64,000 nucleotides of DNA, from positions 71,281,495 to 71,345,494 of the forward strand of contig CP141127.1 in assembly GCA_035236585.1 (NCBI GenBank), in the 5' to 3' direction. The notes under the pieces are model-generated. The model made no database searches, was not told the origin of the DNA, and was given only the letters and a program-made list of their open reading frames with translations. The position numbers and the translations under genes were made by a program. How positions within the stretch are numbered: the stretch's first letter is position 1; each line of letters begins with the position of its first letter. The DNA comes from Warburgia ugandensis. Taxonomy: Eukaryota; Streptophyta; Magnoliopsida; Canellales; Canellaceae. Positions 9,981-21,807 of the stretch are shown one piece after another.

Positions 9981-12815
9981 TCAATAATACGATCTGAGAT
10001 CTAAACTGTACATCAAGGTTCATAGATGTTGAAGCCATCAAATGCTTTTCTCCCTGAAGAGTTTATGCAAACTCATGTCAAATGTTTTATGGTTAATTCA
10101 TCATCATGGGTCAAATGTTCTCGTCTAGAGGCCTATCTCACTATTCACATCAATTTGTCATTAGGATTTCCAACAATATTCCTACTCATGTCAAAAGTCT
10201 CTTATTCATAACGGAGTACCCATACAAGGTCGTGCTTGAATCCTTTGTCATTATCTTCTTTGTCCTTTCTTTGCTTGATGGTTTTCTTCATAATCTTTCA
10301 ATCCAAAAGTTCTATACTCAATCTCGTTGGGTTAGTCCTTAAGAAATTCCTTCAATTGATTTTTTGTACTTGGTATATGCACATAATGACTAACTTTTTG
10401 TCTAAAGGCAACGTAACATCAAATCTCACCTTATAATGTGCTGGCCACCTCAACTTTTCTCCTTCCATTCCCTATATCAATATGTTGTTCAATCTTTTAT
10501 TACTGCGTTATCATTAACCATTCAGTCTTAATTGTCAGGGGGTATCATCATCAGTAGTGATTTTCAAGTGTTCCCTTATAACAATAATTCCCATTCAATA
10601 ACGATTATATCAAATTGTGCTGAAGCTGTTAAATCAACAAGTTTAACAATTCTCAGGTAAGCATAAAACATTTTCTTAGACATAGAAAGACTTTATTTGA
10701 TTACCTATTGATCTCTTTCCATATATATCTATGTCATAAGCACAAGGGTCTCTAAAGTGATCGGTACTTATTTGCCTTTCTTTTCAATCCAAGTCAGCAG
10801 TATTTTTCAGACCCAAAGTAATTTCTTCACCTTGTCATGGTAACTATTAAGGCTTGGAAAATCAGTCACATTGGTTTATATCGCTTCTTATGTTTGCTCT
10901 TATCTCATTTGCTACTGTCCTCATCGTACTCATAGCTCCTTCATGATGTGGTCTAATCAACTGACCTCATACCCTCAAATGACTTAGTCTAACAAGTAAC
11001 TTCTTTTAGGTAAAACTCACACCTAAATACTTATACCAGTCCTCTGAGTATATAACTTAGACTACTGTCTCATAGATACTAACATATTTGATTAATTAGG
11101 GTGGGATACCTTTATTTAGTCAACAGTACTCTAAAGGTAATGACTAAATAATGGTCTTAAGATATTTGCTCTTCCAAATCTATGATAGCAAGACCTCAAT
11201 TTGATCCTTGATGGTACCCTACTTGCTGAAGAAAGACAAATGGACAAGTCACTGTCCTGACTTAATTCCTTTTTCAATATACTTTATTGGCAAGGTAGGA
11301 TATCACCAAATTTTCCTTTTTATGGACTATATCCATTGGTGTTCCCCATAAGCTACTGGATCCGATAAGAATCTAATTGCAATAATTAATATAGACATCA
11401 ATAATACGATCTGAGATCTGAATTGTACATCAAGTTTCATAGATGTTGAAGCCATCAAATGCTTTTCTCCCTGAAGAGTTTATGCAAACTCATGTCAAAT
11501 GTTTTATGGTTAATTCATCATCATGGGTCAAATGTTCTCGTCTAGAGGCCTATCTCACTATTCACATCAATTTGTCATTAGGATTTCCAACAATATTCCT
11601 ACTCATGTCAAGTCTCTTATTCATAACGGAGTACCCATACAAGGCCGTGCTTGAATCCTTTGTCATTATCCTCTTTGTCCTTTCTTTGCTTGATGGTTTT
11701 CTTCGTAATCTTTCAGTCCAAAAGTTCTATACTCAATCTTGTTGGTTTAGTCCTTAGGAAATTCCTTCAAATGATTTTTTGTACTTGGTATATGCACATA
11801 ATGACTAACTTTTTGTCTAAAGGCAACGTAACATCAAATCTCACCTTATAATGTGATGGCCACCTCAACTTTTCTCCTTCCATTCCCTATATCAATAAGT
11901 TGTTCAATCTTTTATTACTACGTTATCGTTAACCATTCAGTCTTAATTGTTAGGGGGTATCATCATCAGTAGTGATTTTCAAGTGTTCCCTTATAACAAT
12001 AATTCCCATTCAATAACGATTATATCAAATTGTGCTGAAGCTGTTAAATCAACAAGTTTAACAATTCTCAGGTAAGCATAAAACATTTTCTTAGACATAG
12101 AAAGACTTTATTTGATTACCTATTGATCTCTTTCCATATATATCTATGTCATAAGAACAAGGGTCTCTAAAGTGATCGGTACTTATTTGCCTTTCTTTTC
12201 AATCCAAGTCAGCAGTATTTTTCAGAGCCAAAGTAATTTCTTCACCTTGTCATGGTAGCTATTAAGGCTTGGAAAATCTTTCACATTGGTTTAGATCACT
12301 TCTTATCTTTGCTCTTATCTCAGTTGCTACTATCCTCATCGTACTCATAGCTCCTTCATGATGTGGTCTAATCAACTGACCTCATACCCTCAAATGACTT
12401 AGTCTAACAAGTAACTTCTTTTAGGTAAAACTCATGCCTAAATACTTATACCAGTCCTCTGAGTATATAACTTAGACCACTGTCTCATAGATACTAACAT
12501 ATTTGATTAATTAGGGTGGGATACCTTTATTTAGTCACCAGTACTCTAAAGGTAATGACTAAATAATGGTCTTAAGATATTTGCTCTTCCAAATCTATGA
12601 TAGCAAGACCTCAATTCGATCCTTAATGGTACCCTACTTGTTGATGAAGGACAAATGTACAAGTCACTGTCCTAGCTTAATTCCTTTTTCAATATACTTT
12701 ATTGGCAAGGTAGGATATCACCAAATTTTCCTTTTTATGGATTATATCCATTGGCGTTCCCCATAAGCTACTGGATCCGATAAGAATCTAATTGCAATAA
12801 TTAATATAGACATCA
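9981..12815. repeat. 1.4-kb tandem duplication, two copies
   Basis: Copy 1 is 9981-11397 and copy 2 is 11398-12815. Both start tcaataatacgatctgagat and end aattaatatagacatca. They differ by only scattered substitutions and small indels, for example tcaaaagtctc versus tcaagtctc near 10193 and 11610. Confidence 0.92.
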
Positions 12816-13947
12816 AACCATTGTAGAATTTAATTTCTAGTTGGTCACCATTCCTCTTTGGAATTTCTTGTTGCATAACCTCCTGAAATTCGATACTCTA
12901 CTCAAAGTCTTAAAACCCATATGCTTTCTCTCTTTTATACATTTTTACAATAGAATCACCCACTCAACTAGTATTATTCCTTCACATTTGTTTGGTTTAC
13001 CTTGCTATAGGATTCAAGATGAAAGAATTGTATGTATCTCCATAAAGTCATGATCTTCTTCTTTTGAAGATTCTATATTCATCAAATACTTATAGTTACA
13101 TCTCTATCTCTTTCTCTCTTTTCTTCAAAATCCTTATTTTTGTCTACCTAGATCAATTTCTCTTATAAGTTCCTGTTAGGATCAATCTATTGTTACAGAT
13201 CTGTCATCCCTAATATTATCATCAAAATCTTTTGATAACTTGGTCGAATTCATTTCCCTATCATTTTCATGTTATATTCCTCCTAATCACATAATATGTC
13301 GATTGTACATCTTCTGAGCTTCTCCATTATACTCAGGTTGTCATTATTAGATAGCACTTCACTCTCCATAAGACTCCAATGAAGTTATCAAAATTGAGCT
13401 AAGTCCTTCAGGATCCATACCTTTGTGATCTAGTATGAGTCACAATTATTTCCTAATATCATCTTGCATTCTCATCCCTCTTTATCATCAAAATCTTCTC
13501 AAAGTCTGTCTTTTACATCCCCTACCATACTCATATCATATCCCTTTTTGATAATATATTCATTTTCTGATATTCTTTATGATGGTAAAATAGCCATTTA
13601 GGTTCTTCGATTTTCTCACCTTTGGTGAGATTACTCTAGGTCAGAACTATCTACTAACAAGTTCACTAACATCCTCATTCATCATTCTCATCATAATCTA
13701 ATTTATATATGAGTTTCCTTGTTTGCACCACTGCACAACAATCCTTATTGATAAGATTTGAACCATCCAATATCTAAGTATCTGCTAGACCCATCTCCTT
13801 TTTCACCTATTTATTTATGGTGAAATGCCTTGAGCATTAATATGCTAGTCATCTCTACTATTTCTATTTCTACTTCTTCTTCTTAATTTTCTCGATTGTT
13901 TATGACCCTTGGACATACTGAACTGGCTGTGAAAGGATAAAACATGG

Positions 13948-13959
13948 GCTTTGATACCA
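13948..13959 (-). other. Primer-binding site, initiator-Met tRNA type
   Basis: On the minus strand the 5' LTR ends GTCGTCACA, then GT, then TGGTATCAAAGC, one base from the usual plant TGGTATCAGAGC complement of the initiator methionine tRNA. It fixes the element's orientation. Confidence 0.8.
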
Positions 13960-13961
13960 AC

Positions 13962-16567
13962 TGTGACGACCCGGGTTTTCCCATGCATTTTTAAATGCAA
14001 TATCTAATTCCTAAGGTGGGATGCATCCCTAGTTGAAAACCATTTTTCTAAAAACAATGCAATGTAGCGAAAAATCTTTTTGTTTTAAACTCATTTTGAA
14101 AACCCCGAGTGTCATTTGCTTTCACAACAATCAAAGTAGTTTGTTTTTTTTGAAAAATATTGTAATCATAAATGTCTTCTTAGGTCTATCCAGTCACAAC
14201 TCACAGCCCAACTGTAAATAAATACAAATACATGTCCAAAGGGTAGAGTGTTTACTTACATGTATAATTGTCTCTTTTTGATTTACTTGCTCGTAGCACT
14301 AACATTTCTTGAGGCGTCTTCTACTCGTGAGTAGAGCTATCCTGAAGAATGATATATTTGGGTGAGTATATACTATACTCAGGAGGAGTCTATCACTACT
14401 AGTTTTACAATGCATGCTATGTTTAAAATCATATGCTCTTTAAAACATGTGCATGTTTGAACACTCATGTTCAATATCAATATTAAAAACCATTGTCGAA
14501 TCGGAATATTGACGACTTAAAGAATCGCATAATCCAAGTCGAAAGTATCATATATATCATAAACATAATGATATGCATAAGATGCTTAACTGAATCCAAC
14601 TCATGGATATATGGTATGGTCGACCATCCTCATGTCATGCCATATGCAATGCAAGTAAATCCTCAAAAACATAGGGCCCACTATGCCCATGACCTCCTCG
14701 CCATGTTGTCCCGGAGTACTTGTGGACACAGGGTCATTGCCTCCACGGGGCATATGACACTTCGACCCAATGCCATGACACCAGTGGTAGCCCCCTGTAC
14801 CACATGTAGTCGAAGCAGGGACATGTCTTTTTGGCATGGTACCCTTTCCACCTAATAGTGGTAGAGGCTGGGAGGCCACCTCAGACCTCTCGGCATAGCA
14901 CCCACGAGCTTATTAGCCCAAATCATATACGATCAATCAAGCAAAAACCTCTTTTTCAAAACCTGTATTCTTTGGGTCCCTCACAACTGCCTGGCCCTCA
15001 CAACTGCCTACCCAGCGTCTTTTGGGCACTCCAGCGTCTTTTGGTAACCCTCAAGGATATGCAAATTTTCAAGACTCAATAATCACAAATCATGCAATAT
15101 ATGCAATCGTTTGCAAAACATATCCATGCATAATGTATTTGCCATATGCATGCTGAATTCATTTATAAAATTAAGTCATGCTAAACAAGTCATATAACTT
15201 AAAACTTAAAACATGCAATCTCAAAGCAATCGTGGGTTCTTTTTAAAAGTCTAGAAGCGATAGAGCACCTACCTGGTTTGTCATCACTTAGCTCGTGTTC
15301 CTTTTGTAGACGAGTCCTAGAGTACCTTTATGACTCCTGTATATCATTTAAACATGAAAAAATTGGATATTTAGTGTTACGACGTCATGGAAAGGTTAAC
15401 TTTTGTCTATGCGGACCTTGCGCCCACGGTTCCTGGGACGCGCGCGTGCCCTAGTAAACTAGGACTCGCACCTGTACATCATGCGCGCCCGAAGGCCTGC
15501 CAGGGACTGTGTTTGCTCACGCACATGCATGCCCAAGCGACGCGTTATGATGCGCATCCTAGATGGCATCGATCGGACGCACCTTTGGTGTAGCGTGGCG
15601 CGTCTCAGATCTTAGGGCACCCTGTGCATCCTGGTCGAGCCAGGACTCGTGCCCCATGTCGCACGTCCGAAGTTCGTCCCAGGGACCATGTGCCAGGCGT
15701 GCGTTGTACGCAGTGTCCCTAGGACGCGTCTGGCTCTATGGGTCGGCAGAGCCATTGAATCTGGGTGCCTTTCCGGTGATTTCTGGCTAGAGAAACGCCA
15801 GATCCGACATGGATTTGGGTTGGAATGTAGGGGAGGAGGAGGGCACCTGGGTGGTGTCCGGCTCGATGGGTCGGTAGACCCATCCAAGCTGGGTTTCTTC
15901 CCGGCTTTCTCTGGCATTTTCCAGTAGGAGTTTTGTTTCCCACGGGCAGTTTCCAGCCGGGAAATGCTCAGACCTAGCCCAAAACCTGGGGAAAAGAGTG
16001 AGGGAAGAGAGGAGAATGACGTGGGGAAGAGAGGCGTACTTGGAAAGCCCTCCACGTGCCAGAATAAGGCCTTGAACTCGCCTCCAAACCCCTATTGCAA
16101 GATCTAGTTTTGGGAGAAATTGGAGAGGAGAAACGCGATTTGGAAAGAAGGGGTGGAGGGTATTTATAGAGGGAAGAAGGCGGTGCCCCTCAATGGTGGT
16201 GCCATCTTTCCAGCACCGCCCTACAGAAACGGTTTTGGAAACTTCATGAACGGTGGTGGAGGAGGAAGAAGACGGGGTGCCATTATCAAAACGGCCCCCT
16301 ACATTTTCTGTCTTTTTCGTTTTTATGTGTATTTTACAGAATTGCCCCTAATCTTTAAACGACAGTAACTTCTTCATACGAACTCCGTTTTCAGTGATCT
16401 TTGAGGCGTTGGATTCCATTTTTCGAGTAGAATCTAATGGTACCAAGTTTTATTACAAATTTATTTGTTTATTATTTTAAATAAAGTAAAACATTTAACA
16501 CGGTTCATTTCCTATAGAATGTCCAATTCATTTTTGTTAAATAACGTAAATTACTCGGGGCATTACA
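13962..16567 (-). repeat. 5' LTR of the 10-kb element
   Basis: It is 2606 bp and matches the left LTR. It holds TATAAATA (16161-16168, minus), the hairpin at 16280-16294 (stem CCGTT/AATGG, one G-T wobble), the conserved block (16362-16450) and a CpG-rich tract (about 15400-15740). Confidence 0.92.
16280..16294 (-). promoter_or_regulatory. Conserved LTR hairpin with one wobble change
   Basis: The minus strand reads CCGTT TTGAT AATGG. A C-to-T change relative to the left LTR turns one G-C pair into G-T. It is still framed by GGGG and CACCCC. Confidence 0.5.
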
Positions 16568-17226
16568 ATGTCATTTATATTAAGAAGAATCTATGTGAAA
16601 GCTTGATTAGGACCTTGCCTAATATCCTAGTAAAAACAAAAGCTCTACTTGTCGCTCGATTGGATTTTATGAACATGGGTTTGAAGAGGAGATTGCACTT
16701 AGAGGATAGGGGCAGTCGAGGAACATACTTGCCTAAGATAAATTATACACTCTATAAAGAGGTGAGGAGAATAATGTGTACAATCCTATTTGAGCTCAAA
16801 GTCTTAAATGGTTACTCTTCAAACTTTAATTACATTATTTCCATGGAAGAACTAAAATTGTTGGGGAAGAAGTCCCACGATTATCATGCATTGATGCAAC
16901 AACTACTACCTGTAGCAATATGTTTGATGTTACCAGAAAAAGTTAAGAGAGCTATTATAAAATTCTGCTACTTCTTTAATGCTTTGTGCAAGAAGGTGGT
17001 GAATGTTTCAAAATTACAAGAAATTCAAGGTCATCTAGTGACAACTTTATGTGAGCTTGAGACGATCTTCCACCATCCTTCTTTCACATCATGGTACACT
17101 TAACAATGCACCTCATTGATGAGGTCAGACTCTGTGGCTAGTTTACTTGTGATGGATGTACCCATTTGAGAGGTACATGAAAATTTTAAAAGGGTGTGCA
17201 CCTAATTACAATTGGCAAGAGGGTTG

Positions 17227-17994
17227 TATAACTGAGTGTTATATTGCAGAGAAAGCAGTGGAGTTATGCACAGAGTACTTAGCTGGAGTGTTTGCGATTG
17301 GAATCCTATGAAAGAAACAATTAGTTGCATTTCATGATCCCAAGGTTGGTGAACCTTTATCAAGTGGTTTTGTATTGATTGTTGACTATAAAGAATGGGA
17401 CCAGGTGCATCTTTATATGTTGAGAAATGTTAATGAACTCCAACCATACATTGAGTAAGGTGATCATGCATGCACTTATGTAAAATTTACATATTTATGG
17501 TTATATTTTCTTTGATTACTCTATTAATTTGTGTGTGTGGGTACTTAGTGAAGATATGGATGTACTCAAGGCAAAGAATCTAAGTTATGCAAAGAAACAG
17601 AAGATATGGATGTATAACTGAGTGTTATATTGCAGAGAAAGTAGTGGAGTTATGTACAGAGTACTTAGCTGGAGTGTTTGCGATTGGAATCCTAAGAAAG
17701 AAACAATTAGTTGCATTTCATGATCCCAAGGTTGGTGAACCTTTATCAGGTGGTTGTGTATTGACTGTTGACTATAAAGAACAGGACAAGGTGCATCTTT
17801 ATATGTTGAGAAATGTTAATGAACTCCAACCATACATTGAGTAAGGTGATCATGCATGCACTTATGTAAAATTTACTTATCTATGGTTATATTTTCTTTG
17901 ATTACTCTATTAATTTGTGTGTGTGTGTGTGTACTTAGTGAAGATACGGATGTACTTAAGGCAAAGAATCTAAGTTACGCAAAGAAACAGAAGT
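17227..17994 (+). repeat. 384-bp tandem duplication within transposase DUF4218 region
   Basis: Copy 1 (17227-17610) and copy 2 (17611-17994) both start tgtataactgagtgttat and end gcaaagaaacagaag. The first copy has a stop where the second is open (atcctatga versus atcctaaga). The unit spans exon, likely intron and the next exon start. Confidence 0.9.
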
Positions 17995-18088
17995 GGCTAC
18001 AATTTAAGCACTGTCACATTTTTAATAATTGGCTGCATAAGAAGGTAAAGTTAAAGAATTCTCACTTAATATTTAATTAAAAATAACA

Positions 18089-18090
<2 letters not shown>

Positions 18091-18127
<37 letters not shown>
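18091..18127. repeat. Compound microsatellite (GT)n(AT)n
   Basis: Runs of gt are followed by runs of at. Confidence 0.9.
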
Positions 18128-18783
18128 ATCTTACTTAAGCATACTTAATATGAATATACACAGATTTAAGATTAGTAAGAAGTAGTAGGCAACATTATAT
18201 AAAAAACCTTGGGTTGATTGGCGATGGGACTATGACCAGAAGTAATAAAATACACTAGATATACCATCAATGGTTATCACTTCTACATGAAAGACTGTGA
18301 TAACTGAAGAGTGCAATAGAATAGTTGAGTTAGCTTAGTTGTCAATGCTACATTCTTTTCTAGTTCAAAGGATAATAGGCCAATAGTGGCGAATGATATT
18401 TATTATGGGGTTGTAAGTGAGATTTGGGCCTTGGATTATACTTTCAGAATTGTGGTTGTGTTTAAGTGCAATTGGGTGGAATATAACAACAATAGCATCA
18501 AAACTGATGCCCTTGGATTGACATTAGTTGACGTCAACACGATCGGCTATAAAAATGATCAATTTATTTTGGCATCTCAAGCAAATCAAGATTTTTCGTG
18601 ACAGATGTACGTGATAAGAGATGGTCAAATATTTTATCATTCTGTCCGAGGAATTTTAATGATGAAGATGACTTAGGAGATACTGAAATAAATTACCCTT
18701 CTATTACCAAAACAATCCCATCAATTGAAGTAGTACTTAGTGAGAATGAGGATTATGTGCGTGAACCCCATTGGAAACAATGG

Positions 18784-18817
<34 letters not shown>

Positions 18818-18978
18818 AGACCTTATCCCAATTAGGGGTTGGCCACATGAATCTTATTCCTCTATTCCACTCTATTAAATATCATGGCCTCATTTAGTCC
18901 CAAAATTTTTAAATCTTTCCTCACCACTTCTATTCACGTTCTTTTGGGCCTTCCCCTTGCCCTTTTAGAACCTTCAAC

Positions 18979-20500
18979 TTATATTGCCTCACTCTTTCTA
19001 ACTAGTGCCGTTGTTGGTCTCCTTTGAACATGTCGAAACCATCTAAGTCTAATCTCCCTCATCTTGTTACCTATTGGTGCTATCCCTAAATTTCCTCTAA
19101 TATTTTCATTTCTAATTCTATCCTTTCTTGTCTTACCACTCATCCATCTCAACATCCTCATTTCTGCGACACTCATCCTATGAGTATGATGTTCCTTAAC
19201 TGCCCAACACTCTGATCCATAGAGCATGGCCGGCCTTATAGCCATTCTATAGAATTTTCCCTTTAGTTTGAGTGGCACCCGCTGATCACATAAAACACCC
19301 GATGCACATCTCCATTTGTTCCAACTCGTTTGGATTCTCTGGGTAACCTCCCTCTCAATCTCTTCACTCTCATGGATCAATGATCCTATGAATCGAAAGT
19401 GGTCTCTCATGGGGACCTCTTGGTTATCAATCTTGACTGGTGTTCCACTCCTCCTCTCCTTGCTAAAATTACATTCCATATATTTTGTCTTAGTTCAGCT
19501 AATTTTAAATCCTTCCGATTATAATGCTTCTCTCCATAACTCTAGCTTTCTGTTTACACCCTCCCTTGTCTCATCAAGTAGGACTATATCGTCTACAAAT
19601 AGCATGCACCAAGGAATCTCCTCATGCAGATGTTTTGTTAACTCATCCATAACTAATGTGAAAAGGTATGGACTCAATGCCGATCCTGGGTGCAATCCGA
19701 CAGTGATAGGAAAATCACCAGTCACGCCACTAGTGGTCTTAACATTTGTTACTGCTCCCTCATACATATCTTTAATTATGTCTATATACCCCTGATAAAC
19801 CCCTTTACCACCTAACACCCTCCATATTAACTCTCTAGGGACTCTATCATAAGCTTTCTCTAAGTAGAAAAAAGTCTATTTGGCTTTTATGAAGTCCACT
19901 TTTAAAGGTTATTAAGTGTTCATTCCTCTTCTTAAAGAGTATATTTGCAATGGATAGGTTATATGACAAAGCAAAATCAAGGATATTCTCCCCCATCTTG
20001 TTTCGTTCACCTATACCATACCCTCCATGTATTCTATCATATCCTTCCTTATCTTTTCCTACATGGCCCTTTAAGTTTGCTCCTATAAATATCCCCTCAG
20101 TGTTGGGAATTTCTTGCATGACTCCCTCTATATCTTCCCAAAACTGTCTCTTAATTATATCTTGCAACCCTACTTGTGGTGCATATGCACTTATAATATT
20201 TATAATCTACTCTTGTAGAATCATTTTTATTATTATAATTCTACCACTAATTCTTTTAACGTCCACAACTTTATCCTTTAATTCCTTATCCACTATTATT
20301 CCTACGCCATTTCTATTATTTTCCTTTCCTATGTACCATAATTTATACCCATCTATTTCTCTAGCTTTAGCCCCTTTCCACTTGGTTTCTTAGATACAAG
20401 CGATGTTGACTCTCCTACATTTCATCATGTCTACTAACTCCAAACTCTTACCTGTCAGTGTCCCTATATTCAATGTAGCGATGCGAATCTTATGTTTTGG
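18979..20500 (-). pseudogene. RTE LINE endonuclease and reverse transcriptase remnants
   Basis: Read on the minus strand. The endonuclease starts near 20485 with KIRIATLNIGTLTGKSLELV and MKCRRVNIAC, and continues through GYKLWYIGKENNRNGVGII, the segment around 20167 (ANLKGHVGKDKEGYDRIHGG) and GERNKMGENILDFAL to QIDFFLL. It then jumps straight to the RT segment ([10 protein letters not shown] near 19845), so the N-terminal RT fingers are missing through an internal deletion. The RT palm is seen at 19818-19519: [20 protein letters not shown] and the catalytic FVDD. The C-terminal part is 19479-18979 (KFYRMAIRPAMLYGSECW, MRMLRWMSGKTRKDRIRN, LRWFRHVQRRP). Frame breaks separate the parts, so it is inactive. 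Confidence 0.85.
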
Positions 20501-20788
20501 AGATACCCTATTTACTATCGCCTTTCTCGACCTCCATGGTATGAACCCATGTCCACTTTTCACTGCACCTGGGTTCTGATGCAGCATGTCACTTCCGAGG
20601 GGACACTCTAGCAGCCCTTGCCCATTTTTCTGCACACCCAGGATCCGATGTAGTGCGTCGCTTCTGGGAGAACTCCCTAGCAACCCTTGCCTATTTTTCA
20701 CCTCATTCGGGATCCGATGCAGCGCGTCGCTTATGGGGAACGCCCTAGCTTGAGCGGATGTCATTTTTTGATTCATGTCATGTTGGGG

Positions 20789-21170
20789 TTGCCATAGTTT
20801 TTAAAAAGCTGAAGATGATTTTCATTAAAATCATTAAAATAATCTTTAGCTTTACCCTTGCCGGCTAGCTACCTGACGCAAGGGTGGCCATATTTTAAGA
20901 AGCTGAAGATGATTTTCATTTCTTCCTCACAAACTAATATACAAATGCATATTTATTTGTAAAAAAGAAATAATAGAATCATCTTTAACTTCTCCCTTGC
21001 CGGCTGGCTACCTGACACAAGGGTTGCCATCTTTTAAGAATCTAGAGATGATTTTTATTTCTTCCTCACAAACTAATATACAAATGCATATTCATTTGTA
21101 AGAAAGAAATAATAGAATCATCTTCAACTTCCCCCTTGCCAGCTGGCACTTGATGCAAGACCCTCCTTTT
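20789..21170 (-). repeat. RTE 5' leader tandem repeats (about 139 bp)
   Basis: Units containing 'cttgccggctggctacctgac' variants and a 'gctgaagatgattttcattt' word repeat near 20789, 20884 and 21023, the first unit shortened. They lie upstream of the LINE coding region on the minus strand and look like 5' UTR monomers. Confidence 0.75.
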
Positions 21171-21456
21171 TTATCCGGGCTTGGGATCAGCATTGGCAGA
21201 GCTATATGTAGTTGGGGGTATGTAGGGTTTGAAAACTATATATAGTTGGGGGTATGTAGAATGTATTAGTGAATTGCAATATATATATATATATAATTTA
21301 ATATTTATAATTAGCTCTTTTGTCATGTGTTATATGGATTGATAAGTGAGCTATATGTGTACAAAGAAGTCATGAATCAATGTTGACTATCATAAAAAAA
21401 ATCAGTTTCATTGTGTACTAAATGTTAAATATTGTAAAATACTAACATAAAAGGTA

Positions 21457-21757
21457 TATATATTTTGAATTAAAAATAAATTATAAAGTCATTTCATATA
21501 TAAGGCTTTAAAAGATGTTACTCTTAAAGTTATTTAAAAATAAACAACTTTAAAAGTGTCCACTTTTAAAGTCATTTACACTAAACAACTTCTTTATGTA
21601 CAATCAAATTTGGCACAAAAAATGATCTACCAAATTTACACTAATCATTATGTAACATCTTTGATTTTTAAAAAACAATTTACAACAATTTTGAATTATG
21701 TGCAATCGGTGTCAAGTAAACTTTAATTTAAGAACTACGCTCCCCCCCCCTCCCTTA

Positions 21758-21807
<50 letters not shown>

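Larger units (their letters stand above)
9148..13961 (-). other. Internal region of the 10-kb element, no coding capacity seen
   Basis: No open frame above about 120 codons occurs on either strand, and no RT, RNase H or integrase motif was found by eye on the minus strand. The short plus-strand frames, for example 10026-10211 and 11443-11757, come in near-identical pairs only because the DNA is tandemly duplicated, and they run against the element's direction. The region is read as a non-autonomous (LARD-like) interior. A coding region eroded past recognition is the alternative. Confidence 0.6.
6564..16567 (-). mobile_element. LTR retrotransposon with paired long LTRs and no visible gag-pol (LARD-like), 10.0 kb
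   Basis: The two LTRs are 6564-9147 and 13962-16567. On the plus strand each begins TGTGACGACCCGGG and ends GGGCATTACA. The flanking 5-bp duplication is atgtt/atgtc (6559-6563, 16568-16572), one mismatch. Removing the element rejoins the transposase frame as HVLDV-IYIKKN. A primer-binding site (13948-13959) and polypurine tract (about 9148-9166) both read on the minus strand, so the 5' LTR is the right-hand one. The 4.8-kb interior has no long frame and no recognisable gag, protease, RT or integrase on either strand. The LTRs and the 'gaggacgaaattc' word before the polypurine tract are typical of Ty3/gypsy. By eye the LTRs differ by about 5% over their first 250 bases. Confidence 0.9.
16568..18790 (+). 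pseudogene. CACTA transposase, C-terminal part (tnp2 end, DUF4218, DUF4216)
   Basis: The frame 16568-17103 continues the tnp2 domain (YIKKNLCESLIRTLPN, ARLDFMNMGLKR, then the DUF4218 start YSSNFNYIISMEELKLLGKK and HDYHALMQQLLPVAI). The DUF4218 segment continues through a stop-broken stretch (IDEVRLCG, ECYIAEKVVELCTEYLAGVF). A 384-bp stretch of it is tandemly duplicated (about 17227-17994). A likely intron lies at 17866-17938 (gtaaaa to cttag), followed by YAKKQKWLQFKHCHIFNNWL. DUF4216 is seen at 18386-18790: YYGVVSEIWALDY, VVFKCNWVEY, LTLVDVNTIGYKNDQFILA, then RDKRWSNILSFC. The RTE LINE interrupts it near 18784. Stops and shifts prevent function. Confidence 0.85.
18784..21195 (-). mobile_element. 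RTE-type LINE, internally deleted
   Basis: The 3' end lies at the left, with a (GAT)n tail on the minus strand (plus-strand atc units, about 18784-18816) preceded by the NPNWDKV-type end typical of plant RTE elements. Apurinic endonuclease-like and reverse transcriptase segments read leftward. The 5' end is near 21195, where the minus strand carries the phrase cccaagcccggataaaaaagg. It is inserted in the DUF4216 part of the CACTA transposase. No clear target duplication could be assigned, although cattgg occurs on both sides. Confidence 0.85.

Noticed and set aside
10026..11851. Pairs of nearly identical plus-strand frames starting MLKPSNAF
   Set aside because: They recur because of the 1.4-kb DNA duplication, run against the element's direction, and have no family match.
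18784..18816. (ATC)n as an ordinary microsatellite
   Set aside because: Its position at the 3' end of the minus-strand RTE element, after NPNWDKV, makes it the LINE tail.
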